From Bacterioplanes sp965233665 (GTDB taxonomy: Bacteria > Pseudomonadota > Gammaproteobacteria > Pseudomonadales > Oceanobacteraceae), in the NCBI GenBank assembly GCA_965233665.1, contig CBDDTG010000068.1, positions 1 through 64,000 of the forward strand: 64,000 nucleotides of DNA. The letters run 5' to 3'. Numbering within the stretch: the stretch's first letter is position 1; each line of letters begins with the position of its first letter. Positions 56,225-64,000 of the stretch are shown piece by piece. A program made the translations under genes and the position numbers. The notes under the pieces are model-generated. The model had not been told where the DNA came from. It saw only the letters and a list, made by a program, of their open reading frames with translations, and made no database searches.

Positions 56225-56276
56225 GTGCGCACTGAACGCGTTAAAACCAGTGCGCACGTTGAACGAGTTAAAACCA
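56225..56276. repeat. Imperfect tandem repeat with a nested perfect 10-bp inverted repeat
   Basis: Two units lie head to tail (56225-56249 and 56250-56276). Each starts GTGCGCAC and ends GTTAAAACCA; they differ by two inserted and one changed base. Because of the palindromic start, GTGCGCACTG (56225-56234) and CAGTGCGCAC (56248-56257) also pair as a stem with a 13-base loop. It sits between two hypothetical prophage genes. Confidence 0.75.
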
Positions 56277-56288
56277 TGGAACTCCTCT

Positions 56289-56681
56289 ATGCGAAACATA
56301 CTAACAACTGCACTCTTGCTGTTATCTGGGTCTGTTTCCGCCCTAAATGACTACAAGTGCAAAGTCTCTTCTGCTTTCCAAGTGGACACTACCGGACAGA
56401 GGACTGAAAAATATCTAGCAAGAATGATTGGAGGTGAGTTTACAGTAGATCGACTCACAGGGTTAATGGTTGGCAACCTCAAAAATAGTTACATTACAAG
56501 CCCAGAGGTTTTAGATCTTGGGTCATCCGAAAATTCCTTCAAAGTTGTTACCACCATGAAAAATGATATAACTTCAAACATCTACGTCTTAATTGTTGAT
56601 GAGTACGCTGAGGGCGTGAATAAACCGTTTATATTTACGAACAACTCCGATGTATTTTACGGGACTTGTACTCACTTCTAA
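56289..56681 (+). CDS. Hypothetical exported prophage protein, 130 residues
   Basis: An N-terminal signal peptide (MRNILTTALLLLSGSVSA, about 1-18) is followed by a soluble domain with two Cys (DYKCKVSS and FYGTCTHF) that could form a disulfide. The middle is beta-rich (MIGGEFTVDRLTGLMVGNL). The family is not recognised. The ATG at 56289 is preferred; a GTG at 56250 would lie inside the tandem repeat. It is probably cargo for the lysogen. Confidence 0.65.
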   Translation: MRNILTTALLLLSGSVSALNDYKCKVSSAFQVDTTGQRTEKYLARMIGGEFTVDRLTGLMVGNLKNSYITSPEVLDLGSSENSFKVVTTMKNDITSNIYVLIVDEYAEGVNKPFIFTNNSDVFYGTCTHF

Positions 56682-56872
56682 ATAATGATGTAACAAACCC
56701 AAAGCTAGCCCGCCCGCCAAAACCGCAACGTCGCCCAGCATAAGCTCTAGCTCCTTAGGCAGGGCTGGCAAACTTCACCATACAGTCCACGAGCAACGGT
56801 TGCAGAGGACATACAGTATGCAAAACATAGGGTATTATTCCCAAGCTTTAGACCTTGTCTCTAGGACAACCC

Positions 56873-57160
56873 ATGATTAGCAGAAACTCAATTACGCAAA
56901 AGCTAACCGAAGGGCTTTTTGAGCTTACTGGTTACATTTGGCAGGTCGGAGCAGCAGCATCACTACTTCTTGCGCTTCTATCTTACATGTCCTTTGTCTT
57001 GGTAACCTCAATTGCAACTAAGTTTGCGGCAAGCCCAATATTGGCAGTTCTCGAAAAACTGTCATGGGTTCTGTATTCGATACCCTTGCTTTTCTTTTTG
57101 GGCGCCGCGATGTTTGCTTATAAAACATACACGGTATATCGCAATGGAAGCGGCCGATAA
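56873..57160 (+). CDS. Small prophage membrane protein
   Basis: A 95-residue protein with two clear membrane segments (about 25-47 and 65-85: VGAAASLLLALLSYMSFVLV and SWVLYSIPLLFFLGAAMFAY). Short basic ends flank them. Function is unknown; holin, immunity or exclusion roles are possible for such proteins, but nothing in the sequence chooses among them. Confidence 0.62.
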   Translation: MISRNSITQKLTEGLFELTGYIWQVGAAASLLLALLSYMSFVLVTSIATKFAASPILAVLEKLSWVLYSIPLLFFLGAAMFAYKTYTVYRNGSGR

Positions 57161-57275
57161 CTGGTTATTTGATTGGCCAAATAGTTGGCTTTCGCTAGCT
57201 GATCCAGCCTATTGTTTTGTAACTACCCCCAATGAAACCCTCCAATAGCATCGAGGCTGGTGCGATTAGGACTGA

Positions 57276-57299
57276 GCGGCCCACTCCCTGTGGGGCCGC
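57276..57299. terminator. GC-rich hairpin in the prophage
   Basis: GCGGCCCAC and GTGGGGCCGC pair with one bulge around TCCCT. It lies between the small membrane protein gene and a minus-strand gene. No T run follows on either strand. Confidence 0.35.
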
Positions 57300-57309
57300 G
57301 CACTCTCCT

Positions 57310-57561
57310 TTAGGCCACTAGAGAATCTGCTTCAGTCACATTCTGCAGCTTAATCGTTCCAGACCTTATCAGCTCATCCACTTGGCCAATGATGAGTGAC
57401 AGCCCCATCGCCCGAAACTCATCGACGACCAGTGGCTCACCAACCGGTCGCTCACTCAGCAGCGCCTCGACGCACCCCAAAACAGCTTGGGCTGATTCCA
57501 GGTGGTTGATCGCCTCGTACAGCGCCACCACTCCCTCTTTATCCATTACTGCTAGTGACAT
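57310..57561 (-). CDS. Hypothetical prophage protein, 83 residues
   Basis: An acidic, helical 83-residue protein (YEAINHLESAQAVLGCVEALL), starting at 57561 behind GGAG. It diverges from the first XRE-type regulator 75 bp away, so that regulator may control it. Family not recognised. Confidence 0.6.
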   Translation of the reverse strand: MSLAVMDKEGVVALYEAINHLESAQAVLGCVEALLSERPVGEPLVVDEFRAMGLSLIIGQVDELIRSGTIKLQNVTEADSLVA

Positions 57562-57635
57562 ATATCCATGCTCCGTATCGCATATAAAGTTTAACTTAGT
57601 AACCGCACCGAACCGCTGCCTGTACCTTCGATCAG

Positions 57636-57854
57636 ATGAAAAAAGGCTATTTGAAACAACGGTTTGGCGTGAACCTGCGAAGACTTAGATCCGACAAAGG
57701 GATCACACAGGAAGAACTGGCGGACCGGGCCAGCGTATCGCTCGTCACCATCCACAACATCGAGCACGGCATCAACGGACCGCGATTCGATCTTATCGAG
57801 AAACTGGCATACGCCATTGGCGTCGATCCCGAGGAGTTTTTCAAAGCTCAGTGA
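57636..57854 (+). CDS. XRE-family regulator, 72 residues
   Basis: A single helix-turn-helix domain: FGVNLRRLRSDKGITQEELA then VSLVTIHNIEHGINGPRFD, ending VDPEEFF. This is the Cro/CI-type DNA-binding fold with no dimerisation or peptidase domain. It may regulate the divergent 83-residue gene or lysogeny. Confidence 0.82.
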   Translation: MKKGYLKQRFGVNLRRLRSDKGITQEELADRASVSLVTIHNIEHGINGPRFDLIEKLAYAIGVDPEEFFKAQ

Positions 57855-57986
57855 GCTTTTTATCAAAACTCGTGTTGGACAATTGTAACAAAGCGCCGCT
57901 TACAACATTGCCCAGGAATGCGCAGAAAGCCCTGCCATACTCAGATATATTGCGCACCCTTGGGTTTTTTGTAACGGTAGGTGTAA

Positions 57987-58292
57987 ATGACAAAGCTGGG
58001 CGGTCTGTTTAAGACGCTCAGGGAAGGGCTCGGAATGTCACAAGAAAGGTTCGCAGAAGTTGCAGAGACAACTCGCTCCACTGTCGGCCGCGCCGAAAGC
58101 GGAGGGCCGCTTTACAGGTATGATTCCATCGTTGCTATAGAGGAAGAGTTCGGTGCGCCCATTGATGTGCTGCTGCAGACTGGTGCGTGGCCAGAGTGGA
58201 TGGCTGACTATCGCAAACTAACACCCGAGCAGCAGCGGAAAGTGGACGCTGTCATGCGCAGCGCCTTGGAGCTACTCAAGAGCGCTGAATAG
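57987..58292 (+). CDS. XRE-family regulator, 101 residues
   Basis: An N-terminal helix-turn-helix (LFKTLREGLGMSQERFAEVA then TRSTVGRAESG) is followed by about 45 residues of helix (TPEQQRKVDAVMRSALELLK) that could oligomerise. Three TTGTAAC-type elements lie in the 132 bp upstream. It ends one base before the convergent tail-fibre assembly gene. Confidence 0.8.
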   Translation: MTKLGGLFKTLREGLGMSQERFAEVAETTRSTVGRAESGGPLYRYDSIVAIEEEFGAPIDVLLQTGAWPEWMADYRKLTPEQQRKVDAVMRSALELLKSAE

Positions 58293-58727
58293 CTAGAGCG
58301 TTGACGCAGAGACGAACATGGCATCGACCTGCTCCGACGCTCTCCCCACTCCCGCCACAAGCAACTCATCAACGAGCGGATCGCTCCGGTAGATGTACCG
58401 TGATTTATGCCACTTAGCATTGGCAACGCTGCGCTTTGGCTCAGGCAACGCACTGATTGTGTCGTTAACGGCTTGCAGCAGACCATCTTCGATGAGCTGT
58501 AGCTCGGCTTGCAGCGTGGTAATGCGCTCGGGCACCAGGATTGCTGGCTCAGGCAGCGTATTGCAAATCACCCAGTCTGAGCCACTCCAGTGGGCGATCT
58601 CATCATTAGATGGATGTGGAGGATCTGCAAAAACCCAACCCTTTGGTGCAGGGGCATCATGTTCGACGCCGAGGGAATTTCCAGTGAAAACGCGCAGCTC
58701 ATCAATTTGGCAAATGGTCACTCTCAT
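58293..58727 (-). CDS. Putative tail fibre assembly protein
   Basis: A 144-residue phage protein located straight after the fibre gene, where tail fibre assembly chaperones are coded. Its N-terminus (GWVFADPPHPSNDEIAHWSG) has the short tryptophan-rich segment common in such proteins, and the C-terminal half is helical. The start overlaps the fibre stop by 4 bp. The assignment rests mainly on position. Confidence 0.6.
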   Translation of the reverse strand: MRVTICQIDELRVFTGNSLGVEHDAPAPKGWVFADPPHPSNDEIAHWSGSDWVICNTLPEPAILVPERITTLQAELQLIEDGLLQAVNDTISALPEPKRSVANAKWHKSRYIYRSDPLVDELLVAGVGRASEQVDAMFVSASTL

Positions 58728-60379
58728 ACGATGGCACCTCGCACTTTGTAATCTGTACCTTGAATTGTGGAAGGCAGCTCAGGAATGGTGATCTGTGTTT
58801 GGGATTTAGCGTTGAGCACCGTAATCCCTGGCGAGCCATTTGCGCCTCCCGCTAAATACTGATCTGATGGAGAAAATCGCAAGCAATCTTGGGAGTAAAC
58901 ATGCGCTGGCAACGTTACCAGATTGAAGGATGGCAGCTCGTAGATTCGATTGGAAAAAAGCTTCGTCATTAAATACGCGCCATCATTGCTGATTGTTACT
59001 ATTTCTGGATTGCTGCCCTGAAAGCTTGGGTCAATGTCTACATTTTCACCCAATAGCTCCAAATCATCCGAGTAAACATATATGCCTCCATCGCCACCAA
59101 AGGTGCAAAAAGCGATATAACCTCCTGCCCAAACCATTCGGTCTTGATCCAATCCATCAGCAGATATACCTGAAAATACCTCATTAGCTTCGGCTATTTT
59201 CTGCCACCCTGCTGTTTCATAGATTTCTAATCTCTTAGTGTCGTTGTTGGCAATTGCGAACTTACTCCCGTCGGGAGACCAAGCGCTCATAGACTTGCCA
59301 GGCACATCAAAAACTCTCAAAAATCCCGACGTTTGGACAACCGCCGACCCAGCATTAGTCACTATGGTCATCTGAGATCCGTCGCACTTAAACCGAACTG
59401 CCTGGCCGTAACTCGCCGAAGTAAACTGTGAATCATCCGCCAGTTTCACTGGATTAGCTATGTCAGAGATATCATACAAAGCTGTCGTAAACTGCCCCTC
59501 GAACGCTTCTCTCTGCGCCGACAAGGCAATGATATTACGATTCGCTGGATGAAAGCTAATGCCAAAAATGCCCCAGCTACCAAATGACGGAAAGCCAACA
59601 TTGAGCCTTTGGCCAGAAGGTAGAGACCAAAAATAGACCCCTGTCGAGTCACCACTGACTGAAGCTGCCAAAAGACTTTCGTCTGAAGAAAAACTAAGTC
59701 CGGTAGCACGAATATTTATGCTGGTGATATTTACTTTCGAATGCAAATCATATGACCAGTATGGATACATCTCGTCCAAATCTGGGTATGCGGATTTAAG
59801 ATAGCCAGAACCATCAAACGGCAGCCAGCCAGGCTCAGGCTTATTTGTACGCAATTGCACCGTACCAATTGGTGCGGCCACACCAACGGCATGCCAATAC
59901 ATTGAGGATTCTGGATGGACGCCTGGCTCTATTGCTGCAATATCAGACATGGGTTGCAGCGACAACCAGCTAACACCGCGGTGAGCAACGGAGACTGGTT
60001 CGTTCAAGGCCCCCGATTGCTCACTCCAACTGCCAATGAAATTGGCCGACGCGTATGCCTCATCAGCTGCCGCTTGAGCACGATCCGCCTGCTCTTTTGC
60101 CAGGGTAACTTGTTGTGAGGCATGACTGACCTGTTGCTGGGCATTCGTTACTGCTTGCTGCGCACCTGCCAACGCCTGCTGGGCAGCGCCCACGTATTGA
60201 TACATCAGGCCAGCACAGTTCTTTGTCCATGCAGCTAGTGCCTCAAGCCCCTGCTGCCAGCTTGGCAGCGAGTTGAACCACCTATTTGTCGTGGCTGTAA
60301 AGTCAGCTTGGTTTGCAGCGCGGCTGGGCAAATCGTTACTGATATCTGGCACCGCCGGCGGGTCTGTCGGAGCTGTCAT
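58724..60379 (-). CDS. Phage tail fibre with WD40-like propeller
   Basis: A 551-residue protein. The N-terminal part (about 60-115) is an Ala/Gln heptad helix (QQALAGAQQAVTNAQQQV) as in trimeric fibres. It is followed by a collar-like segment IGTVQLRTNKPEPGWLPFDG, found in tail-collar proteins. From about 225 to 540 come WD-type repeats: SFSSDESLLAASVSGDSTGV, ISFHPANRNIIALSAQ, AWSPDGSKFAIANNDT, RFSPSDQYLAGGANGS. A propeller at the tip probably binds the host surface. It overlaps its neighbours by 4 bp on both sides. Confidence 0.78.
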   Translation of the reverse strand: MTAPTDPPAVPDISNDLPSRAANQADFTATTNRWFNSLPSWQQGLEALAAWTKNCAGLMYQYVGAAQQALAGAQQAVTNAQQQVSHASQQVTLAKEQADRAQAAADEAYASANFIGSWSEQSGALNEPVSVAHRGVSWLSLQPMSDIAAIEPGVHPESSMYWHAVGVAAPIGTVQLRTNKPEPGWLPFDGSGYLKSAYPDLDEMYPYWSYDLHSKVNITSINIRATGLSFSSDESLLAASVSGDSTGVYFWSLPSGQRLNVGFPSFGSWGIFGISFHPANRNIIALSAQREAFEGQFTTALYDISDIANPVKLADDSQFTSASYGQAVRFKCDGSQMTIVTNAGSAVVQTSGFLRVFDVPGKSMSAWSPDGSKFAIANNDTKRLEIYETAGWQKIAEANEVFSGISADGLDQDRMVWAGGYIAFCTFGGDGGIYVYSDDLELLGENVDIDPSFQGSNPEIVTISNDGAYLMTKLFSNRIYELPSFNLVTLPAHVYSQDCLRFSPSDQYLAGGANGSPGITVLNAKSQTQITIPELPSTIQGTDYKVRGAIV

Positions 60380-61287
60380 GTCAGGCCCTCAATATTGATG
60401 TTAATGTCGTCAAAAACTGGGTTGCTCTGCGCAACATCGATGGAACGGAAAAAGCCGAAAATCAGGCCAGTAGCCCGGCGCTCGTTGCTGATCCATACGG
60501 CCGGAACCGAGCGTAGATCGTCGAGCATGGTGTAAACAAAGTCGGCCGCCTGGGCGCTCACTTTCACTGGCACCTTCAGGCGTTTTGCACTGAGGCCTTT
60601 TGAAAAGGTGGTATTGCCAAAGTCATTTGTTTCAATGCGGCTGTAGTCCTTCATGCCTGGCGCCTGGCCGAACAACGTGTCGCCCACGCTGTGTTGCTGC
60701 CCCATGACCAAATGCCCACAACGCGCAGGCTCTCCCTCTTTGATCAAGCTGATACGAACAAGAACACCGGCATACTGCGGCAAATCGGTGATCACAAAGT
60801 CGCGACGGCGGCGAATGGGGTTAAAAAAATAGGTGTAAATGTCATACACAGCGGAGTTGTCGACCAGCTCAAACGTCTTGTCGTAGACGACGCCAGCGCC
60901 ACTCACATCATCCACCACTTCAACTCGGATGGCGTCAGCGAAAGCGTTAAACACAGCAATGGCGTTGACCACGGTCTCTGGTCGATACTCGATCTGGATG
61001 CCATGGCCATCGCCGGATGAGAAAGCTGCATCAGACATGGATTGCGAGCTGACTTGATCGTCGAACAGGCGCCAGGGATTGATGGAGTCAATGCGCGTCC
61101 ATTGGGTGTTGGCCTGACTGGGCTCATTGTTATCGGTAGCAACATTGGCCTGCCAGACATCCGTTCCTAAGCGCACTTTCACATCTTGTGGCCACGACTT
61201 TGCCGACCACTCTTGGATGGTGTCGTCGAGAGGGATATTGGTCACTAGCTGGGAATACGCCACTTGGGCCGGGACAACAACTTTCAT
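60376..61287 (-). CDS. Phage virion-associated protein, 303 residues
   Basis: A beta-rich protein between the tape measure and fibre genes, with short sequence landmarks YFFNPIRRRRDFVITDLPQY and ARCGHLVMGQQHSVG. Position and 4-bp overlaps on both sides place it in the distal tail or hub. I do not recognise a named family, so a baseplate or hub role is an inference from order. Confidence 0.62.
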   Translation of the reverse strand: MKVVVPAQVAYSQLVTNIPLDDTIQEWSAKSWPQDVKVRLGTDVWQANVATDNNEPSQANTQWTRIDSINPWRLFDDQVSSQSMSDAAFSSGDGHGIQIEYRPETVVNAIAVFNAFADAIRVEVVDDVSGAGVVYDKTFELVDNSAVYDIYTYFFNPIRRRRDFVITDLPQYAGVLVRISLIKEGEPARCGHLVMGQQHSVGDTLFGQAPGMKDYSRIETNDFGNTTFSKGLSAKRLKVPVKVSAQAADFVYTMLDDLRSVPAVWISNERRATGLIFGFFRSIDVAQSNPVFDDININIEGLT

Positions 61288-64000
61288 CTAGCCCTCGCAT
61301 ACACGCCCATGCGCGCCATTTCTTCTATTGAGTCGGCAGCCGATGATGAAGCCACGGAAATATTGCGCATGTAACCTGATTGACTCTCTAGCAGGGTCAC
61401 CGCTCGGCGCATGACGGCAAGTAAAGCTTCTTGCGAATGACCACCCGACACTGCACGTCGTACCGTGTTTGCTACGTCGGCGGTCAATACCATTTCATCT
61501 CTGTGTAATTCGGCTCGATATCCGTCGAATGGCACACGATTGAGGCCGGCAGCATGCGATCCGTCAGGTCGGCCCCAGCCCTGAACAGCCATCCCACCGG
61601 CTTGCAGTTCAGTAGGTCTTGGATTGCGCTCTGCGATTATGGCTGCCTGCAACGCTTTAATTGACTGATCGACGGATTGCACCGACGTGTCTATGCCACG
61701 CAACTGGTTCAATTGGTCTTGCTGGTCATCCAACAGCTCTTGAAGGCGCTTTTGCTCTTCCTCGGCGGCATCTTCCAGCGTCATGATCTGCTCGTCAAAA
61801 CTGTCCTCGATAACGCTGATCTGGCGATTAGATGCGGCCAGTTGTCGTTCGGCGGTGCTGAGCTGAGACTTGTCCTTGTCCTCCACCTGTTCAAGCACGG
61901 CAAGAAACTTGCGCTGCTCTCGGTCGTAGTCGACTGCCGTGCCGAAGTCCTGCGCACTGATATTCTGGGCTACAGCCAGCGCCTCGCCCAGATCCGTTAA
62001 GCTACCGCCGCTGGCAGCCAGCTGGAGCTGCTTAAATGCGGTATCGCGATCCAGACCAACACCGGATTGCTGGGCCAAACGGTCGTATGCGCTTTCAATG
62101 TCGCGCAGCTCGTTTTCGATCGCGCGCACCCGAGTGCGGGCAGATTCTGTTGATAGGTGCGCCGCTTCGATGGCTGAATTTTTCTGCGCCTGCAGTGCAG
62201 CACGCTCGGCGGCTAACTGTTCGTTAATGTCGCTAATGCGCTGATTGGCGCTGCTGCTAAACGCAGAATAGGCAGCATCCGTGGCGCTCTGAATCGATGC
62301 CAGTGCCTCAGTTGCACCTGTTTCAGCGGTTTGATAAAACTCGACCAGTGCACCGCTGGAGCGTGTGAACACCTCAAGCGCAGCCCTGCCAGCTTCGGTT
62401 TTAAGATCCAAACCGTAAATTAAATCAGCTACGCCGTCTTTTGTTTCAGGCAGCTGGATATTCAGATCTTTGTATTTTTCGTTGAGTTGATCCAGCTCTT
62501 TGCGCAGTTTTTGCTCGTTTAGCTCGGCTTTTTTCTCATCGCTTAAAAACTCATCGGCCAGACGCTGACTCGCAGACGCCAACCCCGCTGCATCGCCGAA
62601 CACGTCCACTAGATTGGTCGCTGCATCGCCAAGCTCAAGACCTGTCAGGTCGGCTAGCGAGTCGTTTAGTCCCAGAAGCGCGCTGTCGACCACAGTGGCG
62701 TTGCGGGCAAATTTTTGTAGCACCTGGCCGGATGATTCGCCTACTTCGTCAACAAACTCGCGAATGTCTGGGATCAACTGATCCGCAGCCTGATTTAGAC
62801 CCGTCCCGAAAGTTTCGCCGATAACTTGGATGAATTCTTCAGCGCTCAGATCGTCCAGGCTGATCTTTCCCAAATCTAACAAAGCCGCGCTAAACTCGCC
62901 TGATAACTCTATACCTAGGGCGTCGGCAGATTGCACCAGCACGTCTCCGATGCTACCTATGGCGGCGTCAAATGGTGTTGTCAGATCGGTGATTTGGTTT
63001 GCTATATCCTCAACCGCAGCCGCTGCGTTTTTTCCAAAGCCTTTGCCAGAGGCATAAAATTCAGCCCCTGATGGCCCGAACTGAATCCCGACATCTCTCA
63101 CGCCAGGAGCATCTTGAATCTCGCCAAGAACCGGAGCTGCCGCAGCTGCAAAAGCGCCTATAGATTGGTCAGCACCCTGCTGGGCAGCCAGTAATTCTCG
63201 GTTTACTCCAATCAGCTCGCCAAGGGCGTCGGCAGTCTGTTGCGTCGCTTCTGCGATAGACTGGGATTTGTCGTTAATGCCGCCCAGCACGTCGCCAGTA
63301 TTTTGCCGAGCCTGCCGGTCAGCCGTTGGATCAACGTAAGTGTCATCGTTGCCGCCAAACAACGATCCGCCAATAGCGCCACCAATCACCATCGCAATCG
63401 GATTGCCTGCCGATAATGCCGCCGCAATAGATGAGCCCAAGACTGAGCCGATCTGCTGGCCAGTGCCTTCCCAGTCGCCACTAATTAATGCGTCCGTCAG
63501 GCTGGCCGCAACGGATTCCATCGCCCGCTCAAAGTCTTTTTCTACTGTAACCGATGCCTCACTGGATGCTTTATCCATCTGAGCGACAAACGCTTCGTAA
63601 TACTCTTTAAACTGGTCCTGATCGATGTCACCGCGCTGAAGAGTGGCATTCATTATGGCAGCGGCGTTAGACAGCTGCTGCATGCGGTTGTAGGCAGGAT
63701 CTACTGCGCGACGCAACGCATCCATTGCCTTACGGGATTCGGCAATTTGCAGGTTAGTTTCTAGGATGCCTGCCGCTTGGCCGGCGCCAACGGCGTTTGA
63801 CATCGGCTTGCCGGCTTGATTTGCTGCGTCGCCGACCTTACCGAGGCCTTCAATTACTTGATCTAGCCGTTTGCTCCCTGCCAACGGCTCATTAAATAAA
63901 TCCGACGCCTTTTGCTTAAGGTCTTTAAGACCCTCATCCAGAGCACCTTCCGCCTGATCCAGCTCATCACGCACACGCTGGCCCAGGCCGTTCAGCTCAA
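61284..64000 (-). CDS. Phage tail tape measure protein, N-terminus beyond the window
   Basis: At least 905 residues; the frame is open to the right edge, so the true start lies outside. It has long helical and coiled-coil parts (RISDINEQLAAERAALQAQ), a Gly/Ala-rich hydrophobic stretch (AMVIGGAIGGSLFGG) typical of tape measures, and a C-terminal FDGYRAELHRDEMVLTA segment often found at the end of siphovirus tape measures. It sets tail length and may help DNA entry. It overlaps the next gene by 4 bp. Confidence 0.82.
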   Translation of the reverse strand, partial: ELNGLGQRVRDELDQAEGALDEGLKDLKQKASDLFNEPLAGSKRLDQVIEGLGKVGDAANQAGKPMSNAVGAGQAAGILETNLQIAESRKAMDALRRAVDPAYNRMQQLSNAAAIMNATLQRGDIDQDQFKEYYEAFVAQMDKASSEASVTVEKDFERAMESVAASLTDALISGDWEGTGQQIGSVLGSSIAAALSAGNPIAMVIGGAIGGSLFGGNDDTYVDPTADRQARQNTGDVLGGINDKSQSIAEATQQTADALGELIGVNRELLAAQQGADQSIGAFAAAAAPVLGEIQDAPGVRDVGIQFGPSGAEFYASGKGFGKNAAAAVEDIANQITDLTTPFDAAIGSIGDVLVQSADALGIELSGEFSAALLDLGKISLDDLSAEEFIQVIGETFGTGLNQAADQLIPDIREFVDEVGESSGQVLQKFARNATVVDSALLGLNDSLADLTGLELGDAATNLVDVFGDAAGLASASQRLADEFLSDEKKAELNEQKLRKELDQLNEKYKDLNIQLPETKDGVADLIYGLDLKTEAGRAALEVFTRSSGALVEFYQTAETGATEALASIQSATDAAYSAFSSSANQRISDINEQLAAERAALQAQKNSAIEAAHLSTESARTRVRAIENELRDIESAYDRLAQQSGVGLDRDTAFKQLQLAASGGSLTDLGEALAVAQNISAQDFGTAVDYDREQRKFLAVLEQVEDKDKSQLSTAERQLAASNRQISVIEDSFDEQIMTLEDAAEEEQKRLQELLDDQQDQLNQLRGIDTSVQSVDQSIKALQAAIIAERNPRPTELQAGGMAVQGWGRPDGSHAAGLNRVPFDGYRAELHRDEMVLTADVANTVRRAVSGGHSQEALLAVMRRAVTLLESQSGYMRNISVASSSAADSIEEMARMGVYARAR

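Larger units (their letters stand above)
55055..64000. mobile_element. Prophage, one end (continues beyond the window)
   Basis: From the tRNA-His fragment to the window edge, the genes are of phage type: cargo genes of unknown role on the plus strand (55.1-57.2 kb), two XRE-type regulators, then a tail module on the minus strand joined by 4-bp overlaps. The G+C of the cargo part is visibly lower than in the flanking core genes. The integrase and the intact tRNA-His should be at the other end, past 64 kb. The tail layout (tape measure, virion protein, fibre, fibre assembly) suggests a siphovirus-like phage. Confidence 0.85.

Noticed and set aside
56205..56289. Possible integron attC site between two small prophage genes.
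   Set aside because: There is an inverted repeat and a GTTAAAA end, but no proper RYYYAAC/GTTRRRY pair and no integron integrase; the tandem repeat explains the symmetry.
57899..57909. CAATGTTGTAA on the minus strand, another Ter-like string.
   Set aside because: It fails at the essential C after GTTGTAA and lies inside a prophage control region with similar elements.
55055..64000. Integrase gene inside the visible part of the prophage.
   Set aside because: None of the frames in this part has a tyrosine or serine recombinase pattern; it is expected beyond the right edge.
1..64000. CRISPR arrays, rRNA genes and insertion sequences.
   Set aside because: No regularly spaced repeats, rRNA sequence or transposase frames were seen on either strand.

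Overview
The window reads as the chromosome of a gammaproteobacterium, probably a marine, Oceanospirillales-like relative of Pseudomonas. The evidence is gene order: aat-bpt-infA next to clpA-clpS, cspD and monomeric isocitrate dehydrogenase; rluE-nudJ-mnmA-hflD; and tig-clpP-clpX-lon-hupB-ppiD. NqrM and ApbE, which serve the sodium-pumping NADH dehydrogenase, and a Tus-like replication-termination protein fit the same picture. The taxon is inferred from synteny only.

Layout. 1-7.2 kb: protein turnover by the N-end rule (aat and bpt attach Leu or Phe to proteins, clpS delivers them, clpA unfolds them), infA, cspD and icd. 7.4-11.3 kb: RNA modification and nucleotide housekeeping (rluE, nudJ, mnmA, hflD, dusA). 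11.3-18.2 kb: a rhodanese, talB, a TerB-like protein, a Tus-like protein, sthA, nqrM, apbE, an ArsR-type regulator and a DUF4062-like protein. 18.4-28.3 kb: rlmG, yigZ, small envelope and PilZ proteins, trhP behind an FNR-like site, an unusual MlaC plus solute-binding-domain fusion, an RluA-type pseudouridine synthase and two alpha/beta hydrolases. 28.3-32.3 kb: sixA, a DUF4389 protein, gpsA and a STAS/PP2C phosphatase partner-switch pair whose receiver domain lacks its key residues. 32.4-44.7 kb: nfuA, metH, a MATE transporter, a GDPD, cysI with a DUF934 partner, a secreted HAF-repeat protein, a cation antiporter and acuI. 44.7-54.9 kb: sohB, an SCP2-domain gene, ppiD, tRNA-Asp, hupB, lon, clpX, clpP and tig.

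55.06-64 kb is one end of a prophage. It starts at a 46-bp copy of the 3' end of tRNA-His, carries small cargo genes (a secreted nuclease-like protein and unknowns) and two XRE-type regulators, and then tail genes on the minus strand. Those tail genes include a fibre with a WD40-like propeller and a tape measure protein cut by the window edge. No integrase is visible; it should lie beyond the right edge.

Data quality. aat and clpA each carry one single-base frame break. sohB, the SCP2 gene and ppiD (44.7-48.1 kb) carry many, and nearly all those examined are repaired by changing a short base run by one. These look like base-calling errors rather than gene decay. The best candidates for new biology are the MlaC/solute-binding fusion, the Tus-like protein, the degenerate receiver on the PP2C phosphatase, and the prophage fibre and cargo.
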